Assembly (NCBI RefSeq): GCF_021391395.1
Contig: NZ_CP090059.1
Coordinates: 3,519,001-3,583,000 of the forward strand
Origin: Sphingomonas cannabina
GTDB lineage: Bacteria; Pseudomonadota; Alphaproteobacteria; Sphingomonadales; Sphingomonadaceae
DNA: 64,000 nt
Reading direction: 5' to 3'
A program made the translations under genes and the position numbers. The notes below the pieces were generated by a model. The model did no database searches. It was given only the letters and a program-made list of their open reading frames with translations, and was not told the origin of the DNA. Numbering within the stretch: position 1 is the stretch's first letter; every line of letters begins with the position of its first letter. Shown in pieces: positions 42,500 to 52,080 of the stretch.

Positions 42500-44182
42500 A
42501 TGCCGGGGGTTCGCATTGTCAGGTTGATCGGCGCGCTGCTGCTCGCGCTCGCCTTGCCGTTGGGCGCGAGCGCGGCGACTTCGGCTGCGCCCGAGGTGCT
42601 CCCGCTTCCGGTGTGCATCGCCCCGGCCCTGCCCGGCTCGACCGCCGCAGAAGCGCTGCGCGGCCGCCTCCCCTACGACTGCGCTTCTCCGCAGCATCGT
42701 CATGGCCCAGGCGACTATTGGGCACTGTCCGCACCCGTCCCGGCCGCGCTCGGCAACGGTGAGGTCCGCGTGCGCGTGCTGAGTCTGTGGCAGCGGGCGC
42801 TGACGCTGCACGCGCTCTACGCGGACGGCCATGTCGAGACGATCCCCACCACCAGCGCCACGCTGTCGCGCCACGTCCAGCTCGGCGCGATCATCGAGTT
42901 CGCGCTGCCGGCACGACCGGCGCCGGTCACGCGGCTGCTCTGGCACGTCGAGGGGGCGTCGAACGTCCGCGGCATCCTGCTCGGGCAGCGGATCGCCAAT
43001 CCCCCGGCAGCCGAGCGCGCCAACCTGGCGATGGCGGCGATCTACAGCGGTTTCGCCGGCCTCGCCATCGCCCTGCTCGTCTACAATCTCGCGATCTGGG
43101 GGGCGCTCCGCCACCGGTTCCAGCTTGCCTATTGCGTCATGGTCGGGGCGATGCTGGCCTATACCTTCTCCTCCTCGGGCGCGCTCGCCTGGGCGTGGCC
43201 GGGGATCGACAACAACGTCCGGCTCCGGATCAACTACCTGCTGCTCGGCATCATCGCCGCGGCGGCGCTGGCGTTCGCGCGGTCCTTCTTCGAGCCCAGG
43301 GTGTTCACGCCCCGGCTCAGCGCGCTGACCCGCGCGGCGATCGTCTTGCTGCTAACGGTGGCGGTGCTGTTCTGGCCGCTGTCCTATCTCGCCACGCCGC
43401 TTGCGGATGCGATCTATTCGTGGAGCTTCCTCACCGGGCTGGCGATGGTCGGGCCGATCCTGTGGTCTGCGTGGCGGCAGAAGAGCGACTATCTGTGGAT
43501 GTTCGCGGTCGCCTGGGCGGCGCCGATCGTCTTCTCGATGGCGCGCGTGTTGGCGGCACTGCACGTCATCCCGACCAATTTCTGGCTCGACAATTCGACC
43601 GTGCTGTCGCTGGGGATCGAGGCGCTGCTGTCCAGCATCGCCATCGCCTATCGCGTGTGGATGCTGAGCCGCGAGCGCGACGAGGCGCTGGCGGGCGAGA
43701 CGCTCGCGCGGCGGCTGGCCGACACCGATCCGCTGACCGGCCTGCTCAACCGCCGCGCCTTCCTGTCCCAGGCGATCGGGCGCGAGGGCGAGCAGCAGCT
43801 CCACGTCATCGACATCGACCATTTCAAGCGGGTCAACGAGACGCTCGGCCATGACGGCGGCGACGAGGTGCTGCGCGTCTACGCCCGCGTGCTGCGGACC
43901 CTGGTGCCGACCGGCGCACTGGTTGCGCGGATCGGCGGCGAGGAGTTCGCGATCGTCGCCGCCGCCGACATGCCGATCGACGCCGAGCGCATCCTCGCCA
44001 AGCTGAGGTCGGCGCGGATGCCGTTCGACCTGACCGTCACCTCCAGTATCGGCAGCTGCCTCGGCCCGCTCACGGACGAGGTCGACTGGAAACGGCTTTA
44101 CCATTGCGCCGACCGCGCGCTGTTCGACGCCAAGTCTGCCGGCCGCGACCGTGCACGGCGCGGGCGATCCCTCGCCGCCTGA
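42500..44182 (+). CDS. Membrane diguanylate cyclase with 7TMR-DISM sensor
   Basis: 560 residues from ATG 42500 (GGGGGAA upstream; GTG 42482 is possible). Signal-like segment at residues 1-25, an extracytoplasmic domain to about 180, then seven hydrophobic helices (LAIALLVYNLAIWGAL onward), matching 7TMR-DISM receptors. The cytoplasmic GGDEF domain begins DPLTGLLNRRAFL; the active site is RIGGEEFAIV, a functional GGEEF variant. No inhibitory RxxD site precedes it. It should make cyclic di-GMP in response to an external ligand. Confidence 0.93.
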   Translation: MPGVRIVRLIGALLLALALPLGASAATSAAPEVLPLPVCIAPALPGSTAAEALRGRLPYDCASPQHRHGPGDYWALSAPVPAALGNGEVRVRVLSLWQRALTLHALYADGHVETIPTTSATLSRHVQLGAIIEFALPARPAPVTRLLWHVEGASNVRGILLGQRIANPPAAERANLAMAAIYSGFAGLAIALLVYNLAIWGALRHRFQLAYCVMVGAMLAYTFSSSGALAWAWPGIDNNVRLRINYLLLGIIAAAALAFARSFFEPRVFTPRLSALTRAAIVLLLTVAVLFWPLSYLATPLADAIYSWSFLTGLAMVGPILWSAWRQKSDYLWMFAVAWAAPIVFSMARVLAALHVIPTNFWLDNSTVLSLGIEALLSSIAIAYRVWMLSRERDEALAGETLARRLADTDPLTGLLNRRAFLSQAIGREGEQQLHVIDIDHFKRVNETLGHDGGDEVLRVYARVLRTLVPTGALVARIGGEEFAIVAAADMPIDAERILAKLRSARMPFDLTVTSSIGSCLGPLTDEVDWKRLYHCADRALFDAKSAGRDRARRGRSLAA

Positions 44183-44220
44183 TCGTTGCCGCCGCCCGGT
44201 AGCTCGGCTATGGCGGCCCC

Positions 44221-44421
44221 ATGCGGAATCGCAGCGTAGCGTTCATCATCCTCGCCGCCTTGCTGCTGGTCGCGGCGGTGCGGCATCCGACCGTCGACAT
44301 CCGCATCCTCACCCATGACGCGACCGATCTCGCGCCGCATCAGGTGCGAACCGCCATCGATACCGGCGTGGTCGCGATAAATCTGCTGGTGACCTGGTCC
44401 GGCGAGCACCTGATTCCGTAA
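44221..44421 (+). CDS. Small exported or membrane-anchored protein, unknown function
   Basis: 66 residues. An N-terminal hydrophobic segment (SVAFIILAALLLVAAV) could be a signal peptide or anchor; a short polar part HPTVDIRILTHDATDLAPHQ follows. The ribosome site is weak and no family is recognised. It lies alone between the diguanylate cyclase and acyl-CoA ligase genes. Confidence 0.5.
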   Translation: MRNRSVAFIILAALLLVAAVRHPTVDIRILTHDATDLAPHQVRTAIDTGVVAINLLVTWSGEHLIP

Positions 44422-44509
44422 GGTCAAGGCGCAAACCCTCGCCATGAAGCGAGGATTCGGCCGGCGCGCCCCTAGATTTTCACCGCCGGGTCCGCTTACA
44501 TTCGTGTCA

Positions 44510-46192
44510 ATGAGCGAGCCCGAGTCCGCCTGGCGCAGCGCCTATCACCATCCCGTCCCCTGGGATCGTGACTTCCCGCCGACGACGATGGTCGCGCTGT
44601 TCGAGGAGACGGCGGCGCGGGTGCCGGACGCGCCGCTGCTCGACTTCCTCGGCCGCCGCTACAGCTATGCCGAGACGCTGGACGGCGCCAACCGCGTCGC
44701 CTGCGGCCTGAAAGCGCTGGGCTATGGGCCGGGCGACCGCATCGGACTGTTCCTGCCCAATGTGCCGCATTACGTCGCCGCCTATTACGGCATCCTCAAG
44801 CTCGGTGCGACGGTGGTCAACTTCTCGCCGCTCTACACCGTGGAGGAGCTGGCCCACCAGGTCGCCGACTCGGGCACGCGCCTCCTCTTCACCCTCTCCG
44901 CCACCGCACTGCTGCCCAACGCGCTCAAGGTGCTGGAGGCGAGCAGCCTCGAGCGGCTGGTGGTGGGATCGGTCGCGGGTGCGCTGCCGCCGGCAAAGTC
45001 GCTGTTCTACCGCCTGTTCCGCGGCCGCGAGGTGACCCCGCGCCCGCACGACGAGCGCATCATCGCCTTCTCCAGACTGATCGCCAACGACGGCGCCTGC
45101 CCGAGTCCGGACCTCGACCCCGATCGCGACCTCGCGCTGATCCAGTACACCGGCGGCACCACCGGCACCCCCAAGGGCGCGATGCTGAGCCACCAGAACC
45201 TGTCGGCCAACGCGCGGCAGGTAGCGCTGCTCGATCCGCATCCGGAGGAGGCGGACACGGTGCTGGGCGTGCTGCCCTTCTTCCACGTCTTCGCCAACAC
45301 CTGCGTGCTCAACCGCACCGTGATCAAGGGCGGCGAGATCATCATGCTGCCGCGCTTCGACGCCGGCCAGGTGCTCGCCGCGATCCAGCGCACGCGGCCG
45401 CGCGCGATGCCGGGCGTGCCGACGATGTACCAGGCGCTGCTCGACAACCCGCGGTTCGGCCGCACCGATTTCTCCTCGGTCAAATTCTGCATCTCGGGCG
45501 GCGCGCCGCTGCCCGCCGAACTCAAGACGCGGTTCGAGGCGGCGACCGGATCGACGCTGATCGAGGGCTATGGCCTGTCGGAGAGCTCAGGCGTGCTCTC
45601 GGCCAATCCCTATGCCGGCCCGATGAAGCCCGGCATCGGCCAGCCGATCCCCGGCACGCGCGTCCATCTGGTCGACAAGGAGGACCCGACCCGCCCACCG
45701 CCCGAGGGCGAGCCGGGCGAAATCGTCGCCGCGGGGCCGCAGATCATGAAGGGCTATTGGCAGCGTCCCGACGCCGATGCCGAGGTATTCGTCGACGATG
45801 CCGAGGGCACGCGCTGGCTGCGCACCGGCGACGTCGGCACGATCGACGAGGATGGCTATATCCGCATCGTCGACCGCCTCAAGGACATGATCGCGGTCAG
45901 CGGCTTCAAGGTGTTCCCAAGCCAGATCGAAGCGCTGCTCCACCACCATCCGGCGGTGAAGGAGGCGTTGGTGCTCGGCCTGCCCGATCCTTACCGCGGC
46001 GAGCATCCGCGCGCCTATGTCACGCTGCTCGACGGCGCGGCGGCGACCGGCGAGGAGCTGCGCGACTGGCTCAACCCGCAGCTCGGCAAGCACGAGCGGG
46101 TGGACGAGGTGGTGGTGCGGCTGACGCTGCCCAAGACGATGATCGGGAAGCTCAGCCGGAAGGATCTGAAGGCGGAAGTTATGGGCAACTAA
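44510..46192 (+). CDS. Long-chain acyl-CoA ligase (AMP-binding family)
   Basis: 560 residues from ATG 44510. The ANL-superfamily motifs are all present: P-loop YTGGTTGTPKGAML, A4-type ISGGAPLPAEL, A5 IEGYGLSES, A7 WLRTGDVGTIDEDGYIRIVDRLKD, and the C-terminal lysine in KLSRKDLKAE. Strong likeness to FadD long-chain ligases (GYGPGDRIGLFLPN and FFHVFANTC). It activates fatty acids to acyl-CoA at the inner membrane. No beta-oxidation genes are next to it. Confidence 0.92.
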   Translation: MSEPESAWRSAYHHPVPWDRDFPPTTMVALFEETAARVPDAPLLDFLGRRYSYAETLDGANRVACGLKALGYGPGDRIGLFLPNVPHYVAAYYGILKLGATVVNFSPLYTVEELAHQVADSGTRLLFTLSATALLPNALKVLEASSLERLVVGSVAGALPPAKSLFYRLFRGREVTPRPHDERIIAFSRLIANDGACPSPDLDPDRDLALIQYTGGTTGTPKGAMLSHQNLSANARQVALLDPHPEEADTVLGVLPFFHVFANTCVLNRTVIKGGEIIMLPRFDAGQVLAAIQRTRPRAMPGVPTMYQALLDNPRFGRTDFSSVKFCISGGAPLPAELKTRFEAATGSTLIEGYGLSESSGVLSANPYAGPMKPGIGQPIPGTRVHLVDKEDPTRPPPEGEPGEIVAAGPQIMKGYWQRPDADAEVFVDDAEGTRWLRTGDVGTIDEDGYIRIVDRLKDMIAVSGFKVFPSQIEALLHHHPAVKEALVLGLPDPYRGEHPRAYVTLLDGAAATGEELRDWLNPQLGKHERVDEVVVRLTLPKTMIGKLSRKDLKAEVMGN

Positions 46193-46194
46193 GT

Positions 46195-46327
46195 TCCTCC
46201 CCGGCACGGGGAGGGGGACCGCCGCCGAAGGCGGTGGTGGAGGGGGCTCTCCGCAAACGAATCGCCAAGATCAGGGCCCCCTCCACCATCGCTGCGCGAT
46301 GGTCCCCCTCCCCGTGCCGGGGAGGAG
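46195..46327. repeat. Long inverted repeat with CCTCCCC/GGGGAGG arms
   Basis: Left arm 46195-46247 (TCCTCCCCGGCACGGGGAGG onward) pairs with right arm 46274-46327 (ending CCCCGTGCCGGGGAGGA). Each arm carries an inner small hairpin. It lies directly between the acyl-CoA ligase stop and xseB. Similar elements occur elsewhere in the window. Confidence 0.8.
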
Positions 46328-46366
46328 TTGTTGCAATCCCCCCCGCCCCTGCCGCATAGCGGCGCC

Positions 46367-46612
46367 ATGACAGAGGACAGTGCGGTCGAGGCGCTTTCGT
46401 TCGAGGAGGCGCTCAAGGAGCTGGAGGCGATCGTCGCCCGGCTGGAGAGCGGCGACGCCGCGCTCGACGAGGCGATCGCGCTCTACGAACGGGGGGACAA
46501 GCTGCGCCGGCAATGCGCCGCACGGCTCGATGCGGCGCAGGCGCGGATCGAGGCGGTAAGGCTCGATGCGAACGGGCAGCCCGCCGGCACCACCCCGTTC
46601 AACGCCGGGTGA
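46367..46612 (+). CDS. xseB: Exodeoxyribonuclease VII small subunit
   Basis: 81 residues, usual for XseB. LSFEEALKELEAIVARLESGD and LDEAIALYERGDKLRRQC are the two helices of the family hairpin. With XseA it makes exonuclease VII; xseA is not in this window. It overlaps ispA, as in many proteobacteria. Confidence 0.95.
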   Translation: MTEDSAVEALSFEEALKELEAIVARLESGDAALDEAIALYERGDKLRRQCAARLDAAQARIEAVRLDANGQPAGTTPFNAG

Positions 46613-47520
46613 GGACGGCGGTGGCGCAGGCGTCGCTGGCGCTCGGCGCCGCGCTGCGCGAGGCGGCGGCGGAAGTCGACCGCCAGCTCGACCTGCTGCT
46701 CGCCGTCCCCGACGATCCGCGCGCGGACCTCTACCGCGCCATGCGCCACGTCGCGATCGGCGGCGGCAAGCGGCTGCGCCCCTTCCTGACCATGTCGACC
46801 GCGGGCATGTTCGGCGTCGACCGCGACTGCGCCGCGCGCGCCGCCACCGCGATCGAGTGCATCCACGTCTACAGCCTGGTCCACGACGACCTGCCGGCGA
46901 TGGACGACGACGACATGCGCCGCGGCAAGCCGACCGTCCACCGCGCCTTCGACGAGGCGACCGCGATCCTGGCCGGCGACAGCCTCCACGCGCTCGCCTT
47001 CGAGGTCGCCGCGCATGAGGCGACCCATCCCGACCCCTTCGTCCGTATCGAGCTGGTCGGCGAGATCGCCCGCGCCGCCGGCCCGGCGGGCATGGCCGGC
47101 GGCCAGATGATGGACCTCGAGGCGGAGAAGGCGAGCTTCGACCTCGCCACCGTCACCCGGCTCCAGGCGCTCAAGACCGGCGCGCTGATCGGCTGCTCGG
47201 TCGAGGCGGGCGCGATCCTCGGCCGCGTGCCGCCCGAGGCGCGCACGGGGCTGCGCGGCTATGCCCGCGACATCGGCCTCGCCTTCCAGATCGCCGACGA
47301 CATTCTCGACGTCGAGGGCAGCGAGGATGCCACCGGCAAGCGGCTGCGCAAGGATGAGGCGGCCGGCAAGGAGACCTTCGTCACCCTGCTCGGCCTCGAC
47401 CGCGCGCGGGCCCAGGCGGCGCTGCTGGTCGAGCAGGCGGTGGAGCATCTGCGCAGCTACGGACCCGAGGCCGACCTACTGCGCGACGTCGCGCGCTATG
47501 TTCTGGAGAGAGACCGCTAA
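46609..47520 (+). CDS. ispA: Farnesyl diphosphate synthase-type polyprenyl synthetase
   Basis: 303 residues from a GTG overlapping the xseB stop (GTGA); GTG 46621 is an alternative. First aspartate-rich motif is LVHDDLPAMDDDDMRRGKPT, second is FQIADDILDVEG; GGGKRLRPFL is the substrate lysine/arginine site. It condenses isopentenyl diphosphate with allylic diphosphates in the cytoplasm. Linkage to xseB is the classical arrangement, but coaD, not dxs, follows. Confidence 0.94.
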   Translation: MRTAVAQASLALGAALREAAAEVDRQLDLLLAVPDDPRADLYRAMRHVAIGGGKRLRPFLTMSTAGMFGVDRDCAARAATAIECIHVYSLVHDDLPAMDDDDMRRGKPTVHRAFDEATAILAGDSLHALAFEVAAHEATHPDPFVRIELVGEIARAAGPAGMAGGQMMDLEAEKASFDLATVTRLQALKTGALIGCSVEAGAILGRVPPEARTGLRGYARDIGLAFQIADDILDVEGSEDATGKRLRKDEAAGKETFVTLLGLDRARAQAALLVEQAVEHLRSYGPEADLLRDVARYVLERDR

Positions 47521-48030
47521 ATGACCCGAATCGGCGTCTACCCCGGCACCTTCGACCCGATCACGCTGGGCCATATGGACATCATCCGCCGCGGCGCGAA
47601 GCTGGTCGACCGGTTGGTGATCGGCGTCACCACCAACCCGTCGAAGTCGCCGATGTTCTCGGTCGAGGAGCGGATGGCGATGGTGCAGCGCGAGGTGGCG
47701 GCGATCGGCAACGGCGAGATCCATGTCGTCGGCTTCGATTCGCTGCTGATGGACTTCGCCGAGCGCGAGGGCGCGAGCGTCATCGTGCGCGGCCTGCGCG
47801 CCGTCGCCGACTTCGAGTACGAATATCAGATGGCGGGCATGAACCAGCAGCTCAACAGCCGCGTCGAGACGGTGTTCCTGATGGCCGACGTCTCGCTGCA
47901 GCCGATCGCGAGCCGGCTGGTCAAGGAGATCGCCATCTACGGCGGCGACATCGCCAAGTTCGTGACGCCCGCGGTGAAGGCGGAAGTCGATGCGCGGGTT
48001 GCCCAGTTGGGGCGCAAGGGCGCTCACTGA
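47521..48030 (+). CDS. coaD: Phosphopantetheine adenylyltransferase
   Basis: 169 residues. GVYPGTFDPITLGHMDIIRR holds the nucleotidyl-transferase T/HxGH motif, VIVRGLRAVADFEYEYQMA the substrate loop, and SRLVKEIAIYGGD the C-terminal motif. It adds AMP to 4'-phosphopantetheine in coenzyme A synthesis. It starts immediately after the ispA stop and a repeat follows it. Confidence 0.96.
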   Translation: MTRIGVYPGTFDPITLGHMDIIRRGAKLVDRLVIGVTTNPSKSPMFSVEERMAMVQREVAAIGNGEIHVVGFDSLLMDFAEREGASVIVRGLRAVADFEYEYQMAGMNQQLNSRVETVFLMADVSLQPIASRLVKEIAIYGGDIAKFVTPAVKAEVDARVAQLGRKGAH

Positions 48031-48052
48031 CCGGCTTAGCGGCGGCCTCGAC

Positions 48053-48173
48053 CGTCACCCCGGACTTGTGCCGGGGCCCACGATGCAGTCGAGGACTGGT
48101 TTCGAGAATATTGCCGGAATCTCGACGCTATTCCTCGCGGAAACGTGGATGCCGGAACAAGTCCGGCATGACG
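48053..48173. repeat. Inverted repeat, CCGGACTTGTGCCGG family
   Basis: Left arm CGTCACCCCGGACTTGTGCC (from 48053) is the near reverse complement of the right arm ending GTCCGGCATGACG at 48173. The same arms, swapped, occur at 61581-61668. It separates the convergent coaD and bamB genes and may terminate both. Confidence 0.8.
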
Positions 48174-48188
48174 ACGGAGGGTCGAGAC

Positions 48189-49532
48189 CTAGCGATACGC
48201 CGTCAGCCCGCCCTTGTCGTTCAGCGAATAGAGCGTCGAATTCGCCACCATCAGCGGCAGGCCGAAGCGGCCCTTGGTCTCGAGCGTGTAGCCGACAGTG
48301 CCGTCGGTGGGCGACGCCGAGACGATCTGGCCTTGCGAATTCGCCAGCCACAGCTTGCCGCCGGCAAGCACCGGGCCGATCCACGCGATCGGGTCCTTCT
48401 GCTTCTTCTCCTTGCGGTATTTGCGCAGCTGGCTGATCCAGCGGATCTTGCCGCTGGCGCGCGCGAGGCAGATCAGGCGGGCATCGTCGGTGACGACGAA
48501 GATCCACTCGCCCGCGACCCATGGCGTCGAGATGCCGGCGAGGTTCTGTTCCCACAGGCGCTGGCCGGTCACCAGTTCCAGCGCCACCATGCGGCCGCCC
48601 TGGCCGACGGCATAGGCGCGGCCCTGGTCGATCACCGGCTCGGCGTCGATGTCGGACAGGCTCGATACCGAGGTCGAGATGCTGCTGCGCGACAGCGTAT
48701 CGGCCCAGACACTGCTGCCGTTCTCATAACGGTATGCGTTGAGCTCGCCCGAGGAGAAGCCGGCGACGACGGTGCCCTGCGCCGCGGCGGGGGCGGCGAC
48801 GCCGAACACGCCCTGCGATTCGAGGCTGCCCGCCTGCGTCCACACCACGCTGCCGTCGGCCTGGTTGAGCGCGAACAGCTGGTTGTCCTGGCTCAGCACA
48901 TAGATGTTGCCGTTGGCGAGCGTCGGCGCGCCGCGCAGCGGACCGCCGGGCTTGGCGCGCCAGAGCACCGCGCCGTTGCTGGCATCGAGCGCCACCACGT
49001 CGCCGAGCCCGTTGGTCGCGAACACCTTGCCGCCCTCGGCGCTGGCGCCGCCGCCGAAGCGGGCGCGGGCATTCTTCTTGGCTTCCTTCTTGTCCTTGCC
49101 GGCGGCCGCAGTCTCGACCGTCCACAGCTTCGCGCCGGTATTGGCGTCGAAGGCATGGACTGCGCCCTCCGTGTCCATCACGAACAGCTTACCGCCGTCG
49201 ACGGTCGGCGCGGCCGCCAGACGGACGCGGGTGTCGCCGCCCGGAATCTGCGCGCGCCAGATCTGACGCGGCGCATCGGCGAGCGCGAGATGGCCCATCG
49301 ACTTGGCGGCGTTCCCGCCCGGCTGGTTCCAGCTCTCGTTGGCGGCCGGCGGCGGCAGCACCACCTCGATCGCGGCGATCGACTTGTCGGGCGAGATCGA
49401 ATTCTCGCTCATCAGGATCGGCACGCGTTCGCCGAGCACCGGCGTCTTCTTCTTGCCGCCCTTGAAGACGCCGCAGCCGCTCAGGCCCGCAACCAACGCG
49501 AGCGCGGTGCACGCGGTGACAAACTTCCTCAT
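48189..49532 (-). CDS. bamB: BamB: outer-membrane protein assembly lipoprotein
   Basis: 447 residues. Lipobox VAGLSGC puts the lipid on Cys20. An eight-bladed PQQ-type propeller follows, with blades such as GAVHAFDANTGAKLWTVE, GDVVALDASNGAVLWRAK and FALNQADGSVVWTQ. It is the accessory of the BAM complex in the outer membrane. Its start overlaps the stop of the YfgM-like gene (ATGA), the same order as yfgM-bamB in E. coli. Confidence 0.95.
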   Translation of the reverse strand: MRKFVTACTALALVAGLSGCGVFKGGKKKTPVLGERVPILMSENSISPDKSIAAIEVVLPPPAANESWNQPGGNAAKSMGHLALADAPRQIWRAQIPGGDTRVRLAAAPTVDGGKLFVMDTEGAVHAFDANTGAKLWTVETAAAGKDKKEAKKNARARFGGGASAEGGKVFATNGLGDVVALDASNGAVLWRAKPGGPLRGAPTLANGNIYVLSQDNQLFALNQADGSVVWTQAGSLESQGVFGVAAPAAAQGTVVAGFSSGELNAYRYENGSSVWADTLSRSSISTSVSSLSDIDAEPVIDQGRAYAVGQGGRMVALELVTGQRLWEQNLAGISTPWVAGEWIFVVTDDARLICLARASGKIRWISQLRKYRKEKKQKDPIAWIGPVLAGGKLWLANSQGQIVSASPTDGTVGYTLETKGRFGLPLMVANSTLYSLNDKGGLTAYR

Positions 49533-50230
49533 TGAGCCTTCTTTTCCTCAGGTTGCGCGACCGCGTCGACCCCCAGTACGCCGGCCATCTGAACCGCGCG
49601 TTGACGAACCGACGCCGGCACCGTCTCATCCTTGGCGATGTCGCCGAACAGGCGGCCGGCCAGGTCCTTGCGGCCCGTGCGCAGATAGGCGACCGCGGTC
49701 ATCTCCGCCGCGCTCGCGAAATAGGGGTTTCCCTTGACGGCAAAGGGGCGCAGGCGGTCGATCACCACCTGCGGCTGGAGCGAATCATATTCGGCCAGCG
49801 TCTGGCGGATGAGCGCGAGGTTGCGCAGCGGCTCGGCGGCCGAGCCGTCGTTCGCGACCTCGGCGAACCTGGCCGCGGCGGCCTTGAGGTCGTTCTTCTG
49901 GAGCGCGAGGTCCGCGAGCGTGAACTTGGAGAGCGCGGCATAGCCCGGCGTCCCCTCCTTCGCGAGCTGCTCGAGCATCGGGCGCGCAGCCTCGGTCCGC
50001 CGGTTGCCGAGCTCGTCGAGCGCCTTGTTGAAGGTGATGCTCTGCTCGCCGGCCTTGGCCTCGCGGTGCGACTGCCAATAGAGCCAGCCGCCGAACGCGG
50101 CGAGCGCCAGCACGACCACGGCGACGATGGCGATGCCCCAGCGGCGCCACAGCGCGACCGCCTGATCGCGGCGCAGCTCATCGTCGACCTCGCGGAAGAA
50201 TGCTTCGTTGGATTGCGGGCTCAGCGCCAC
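49529..50230 (-). CDS. YfgM-like TPR membrane protein
   Basis: 233 residues from a GTG start. One membrane helix (WGIAIVAVVVLALAAFGGWLYW) follows a short cytoplasmic part with VDDELRRDQAVALWRR. The rest is TPR-like (GYAALSKFTLADLALQKNDL; ALIRQTLAEYDSLQPQ), as in TPR_21/YfgM proteins, which associate with the SecYEG translocon and periplasmic chaperones. Coupled to bamB by a four-base overlap. The ending is charged and acidic. Confidence 0.87.
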   Translation of the reverse strand: MALSPQSNEAFFREVDDELRRDQAVALWRRWGIAIVAVVVLALAAFGGWLYWQSHREAKAGEQSITFNKALDELGNRRTEAARPMLEQLAKEGTPGYAALSKFTLADLALQKNDLKAAAARFAEVANDGSAAEPLRNLALIRQTLAEYDSLQPQVVIDRLRPFAVKGNPYFASAAEMTAVAYLRTGRKDLAGRLFGDIAKDETVPASVRQRAVQMAGVLGVDAVAQPEEKKAQ

Positions 50231-50297
50231 GGACAGGCTACTCCAGGGGGATGATCGGCGGCGGACCTTAGCCGCGTGCTGGCCGAAGGGAAAGCGT

Positions 50298-51158
50298 TCA
50301 GGGTTTCGGCGCGTATACCTGTTCGGGACCGGGGAATTCGCGCGCCCGCACCTCGCCCGCATAGGTCTCGACCGCGGCGGAAATGCGGCCGGCGAAATCC
50401 TCGTAGCGCTTCACGAAGCGGGCGGTGCGCTCGAACATGCCGAGCATGTCGTCGATCACCAGCACCTGGCCGTCGCATTCGGCCGAGGCGCCGATGCCGA
50501 TCACCGGGCAGCCGACCGCGGCGACGATCTCCCTGGCCAGCGGCTCGACCACGCCCTCCACCACCATCGAGAAGGCGCCGGCCTCAGCGATCGCGCGGGC
50601 ATCGTCGATGATCTGCGCGTGTTCCGCGTTGGAGCGCCCGCGCGCGCCATAGCCGCCGAGCGCGTTCACCGCCTGCGGCGTCAGGCCGACATGCCCCATC
50701 ACCGGGATGCCGCGCCGGGTGAGGAAGGCGACGGTCTCGGCCATCGTCTCGCCGCCCTCCAGCTTCACGCCGGCCGCCCCGGTCTCGGCGAGCACGCGGG
50801 AGGCGGTGGCGAAGGCCTGCTCGGGCGAGCCCTCGTAGCTGCCGAACGGCAGGTCGATGATCACCACGGCGTGATAGCTGCCGCGCACCACCGCGGCGCC
50901 GTGCGCGCACATCATCTCCACCGTCACCGGCAGGGTCGAGGGCAGGCCATAGATCACCTGCCCCAGGCTGTCGCCGACCAGCAGCATGTCGCAGTGCGAA
51001 TCGAGCAGCTGCGCCATCCGTGCGGTATAGGCGGTAAGCATCACCAGCGGCTCCTTCCCCTTGCGCGCGGTGATCGCGGGCACGGTGAGCCGCTTCATCG
51101 GCGCCGGCGTGGGGTGCGCGCGGCTGGTCGAGGTGTCGAGGGTGAAGGTGGTCGACAT
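50298..51158 (-). CDS. panB: Ketopantoate hydroxymethyltransferase
   Basis: 286 residues. [33 protein letters not shown] and [12 protein letters not shown] are the standard PanB motifs, with metal ligands in the DS and E positions. It makes ketopantoate, the first committed step of pantothenate synthesis. It stands alone here; panC is not adjacent. Confidence 0.96.
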   Translation of the reverse strand: MSTTFTLDTSTSRAHPTPAPMKRLTVPAITARKGKEPLVMLTAYTARMAQLLDSHCDMLLVGDSLGQVIYGLPSTLPVTVEMMCAHGAAVVRGSYHAVVIIDLPFGSYEGSPEQAFATASRVLAETGAAGVKLEGGETMAETVAFLTRRGIPVMGHVGLTPQAVNALGGYGARGRSNAEHAQIIDDARAIAEAGAFSMVVEGVVEPLAREIVAAVGCPVIGIGASAECDGQVLVIDDMLGMFERTARFVKRYEDFAGRISAAVETYAGEVRAREFPGPEQVYAPKP

Positions 51159-51222
51159 GGGGCTCAGCCCTACGGCCTGCCCTCCCTACTGGCAATGGTT
51201 GGAGCCGTAGGCCGCCCCCGCC

Positions 51223-51669
51223 TCAGGAAATCCAGCCGCGCCGCCGTGCGAGGCCGGCGAACCAGATCTCGACCAGCGCGATGACGAAGATCAGGATCGG
51301 GAACGGCAGCACCGCCGCCGCGCCCTTGTGCGCGATGAGGTCGGTGGTGAGGAAGGCATAGCCGAACTGCACGACGATCGCGACCGCCGAGACGATGAAC
51401 AACAGCCGCGCCGCCGCCGAGCGCGCGAGCAGCGCCAGCGCGCCGAGCAGCGCCGTGCCGACCGCGATCGCGTAGATGTAATTGTACCAGGCCGGCAGCG
51501 AGGCATAGAGCGCGCGGTTGTATTCGGCGTTGGCGGGATCACCCCAGGCGTCGGCGCCGATCCTGAATTGCTGGTAGCAGGCCCAGCACCCCATCGCTCC
51601 CCACAGCAGGAACAGTATCGCGACGATCCAGAACCACGCCGGAGGCCGCTGCTTGAGATAGGTCGCCAT
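51223..51669 (-). CDS. Four-helix membrane protein, unknown function
   Basis: 148 residues with four hydrophobic segments (FWIVAILFLLWGAMGCW; YIYAIAVGTALLGALALLA; LLFIVSAVAIVVQFGYAFL; ILIFVIALVEIWFAGLA). The loop DPANAEYNRALYASLPAWYN is polar. Its form is common among alphaproteobacterial proteins of no known role. Upstream of panB by 64 bases on the same strand. Confidence 0.82.
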   Translation of the reverse strand: MATYLKQRPPAWFWIVAILFLLWGAMGCWACYQQFRIGADAWGDPANAEYNRALYASLPAWYNYIYAIAVGTALLGALALLARSAAARLLFIVSAVAIVVQFGYAFLTTDLIAHKGAAAVLPFPILIFVIALVEIWFAGLARRRGWIS

Positions 51670-51722
51670 CCGTCATCCCCTCTTTGTCCGGTCGCAAGAG
51701 TACCGGATCGGGGGCGGTTCCG

Positions 51723-52070
51723 CTAGGGAAAGACGGCCCCGTAACGATCAGGATCGAAGCCGACCAGCAACGGCCCCGCCCCTTCGATCACCGGGCGCTT
51801 GATGAGCGAGGGATGCTCGGCCATCAGTGCGAGCGCCTTGGCCTCGTCGACATTCTCGCGGTCGGCGTCGGGCAGCTTGCGGAAGGTGGTGCCGGCGCGG
51901 TTGAGCAGCTTCTCCCAGCCGACCTCCTTCGCCCAGGCGGCGAGCTTCTCGGCCGGCGCGCCGTCGGTCTTGTAGTTGTGGAAACCATAGGTCACGCCGG
52001 CGGCATCGAGCCATTTGCGCGCCTTCTTGACGGTATCGCAGTTGGGGATGCCGTACATGGTTAACGTCAT
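51723..52070 (-). CDS. ArsC/Spx-family reductase-like protein
   Basis: 115 residues: TMYGIPNCDTVKKARKWLD has the single N-terminal cysteine site of ArsC/Spx/YffB proteins, LLNRAGTTFRKL the central loop, and HPSLIKRPVIE the conserved arginine-proline. The YffB branch usually has no arsenate activity; function uncertain. A second, shorter copy of its first codons sits at 52600-52643 beyond an intervening gene. Confidence 0.9.
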   Translation of the reverse strand: MTLTMYGIPNCDTVKKARKWLDAAGVTYGFHNYKTDGAPAEKLAAWAKEVGWEKLLNRAGTTFRKLPDADRENVDEAKALALMAEHPSLIKRPVIEGAGPLLVGFDPDRYGAVFP

Positions 52071-52080
52071 CGAAATTCCC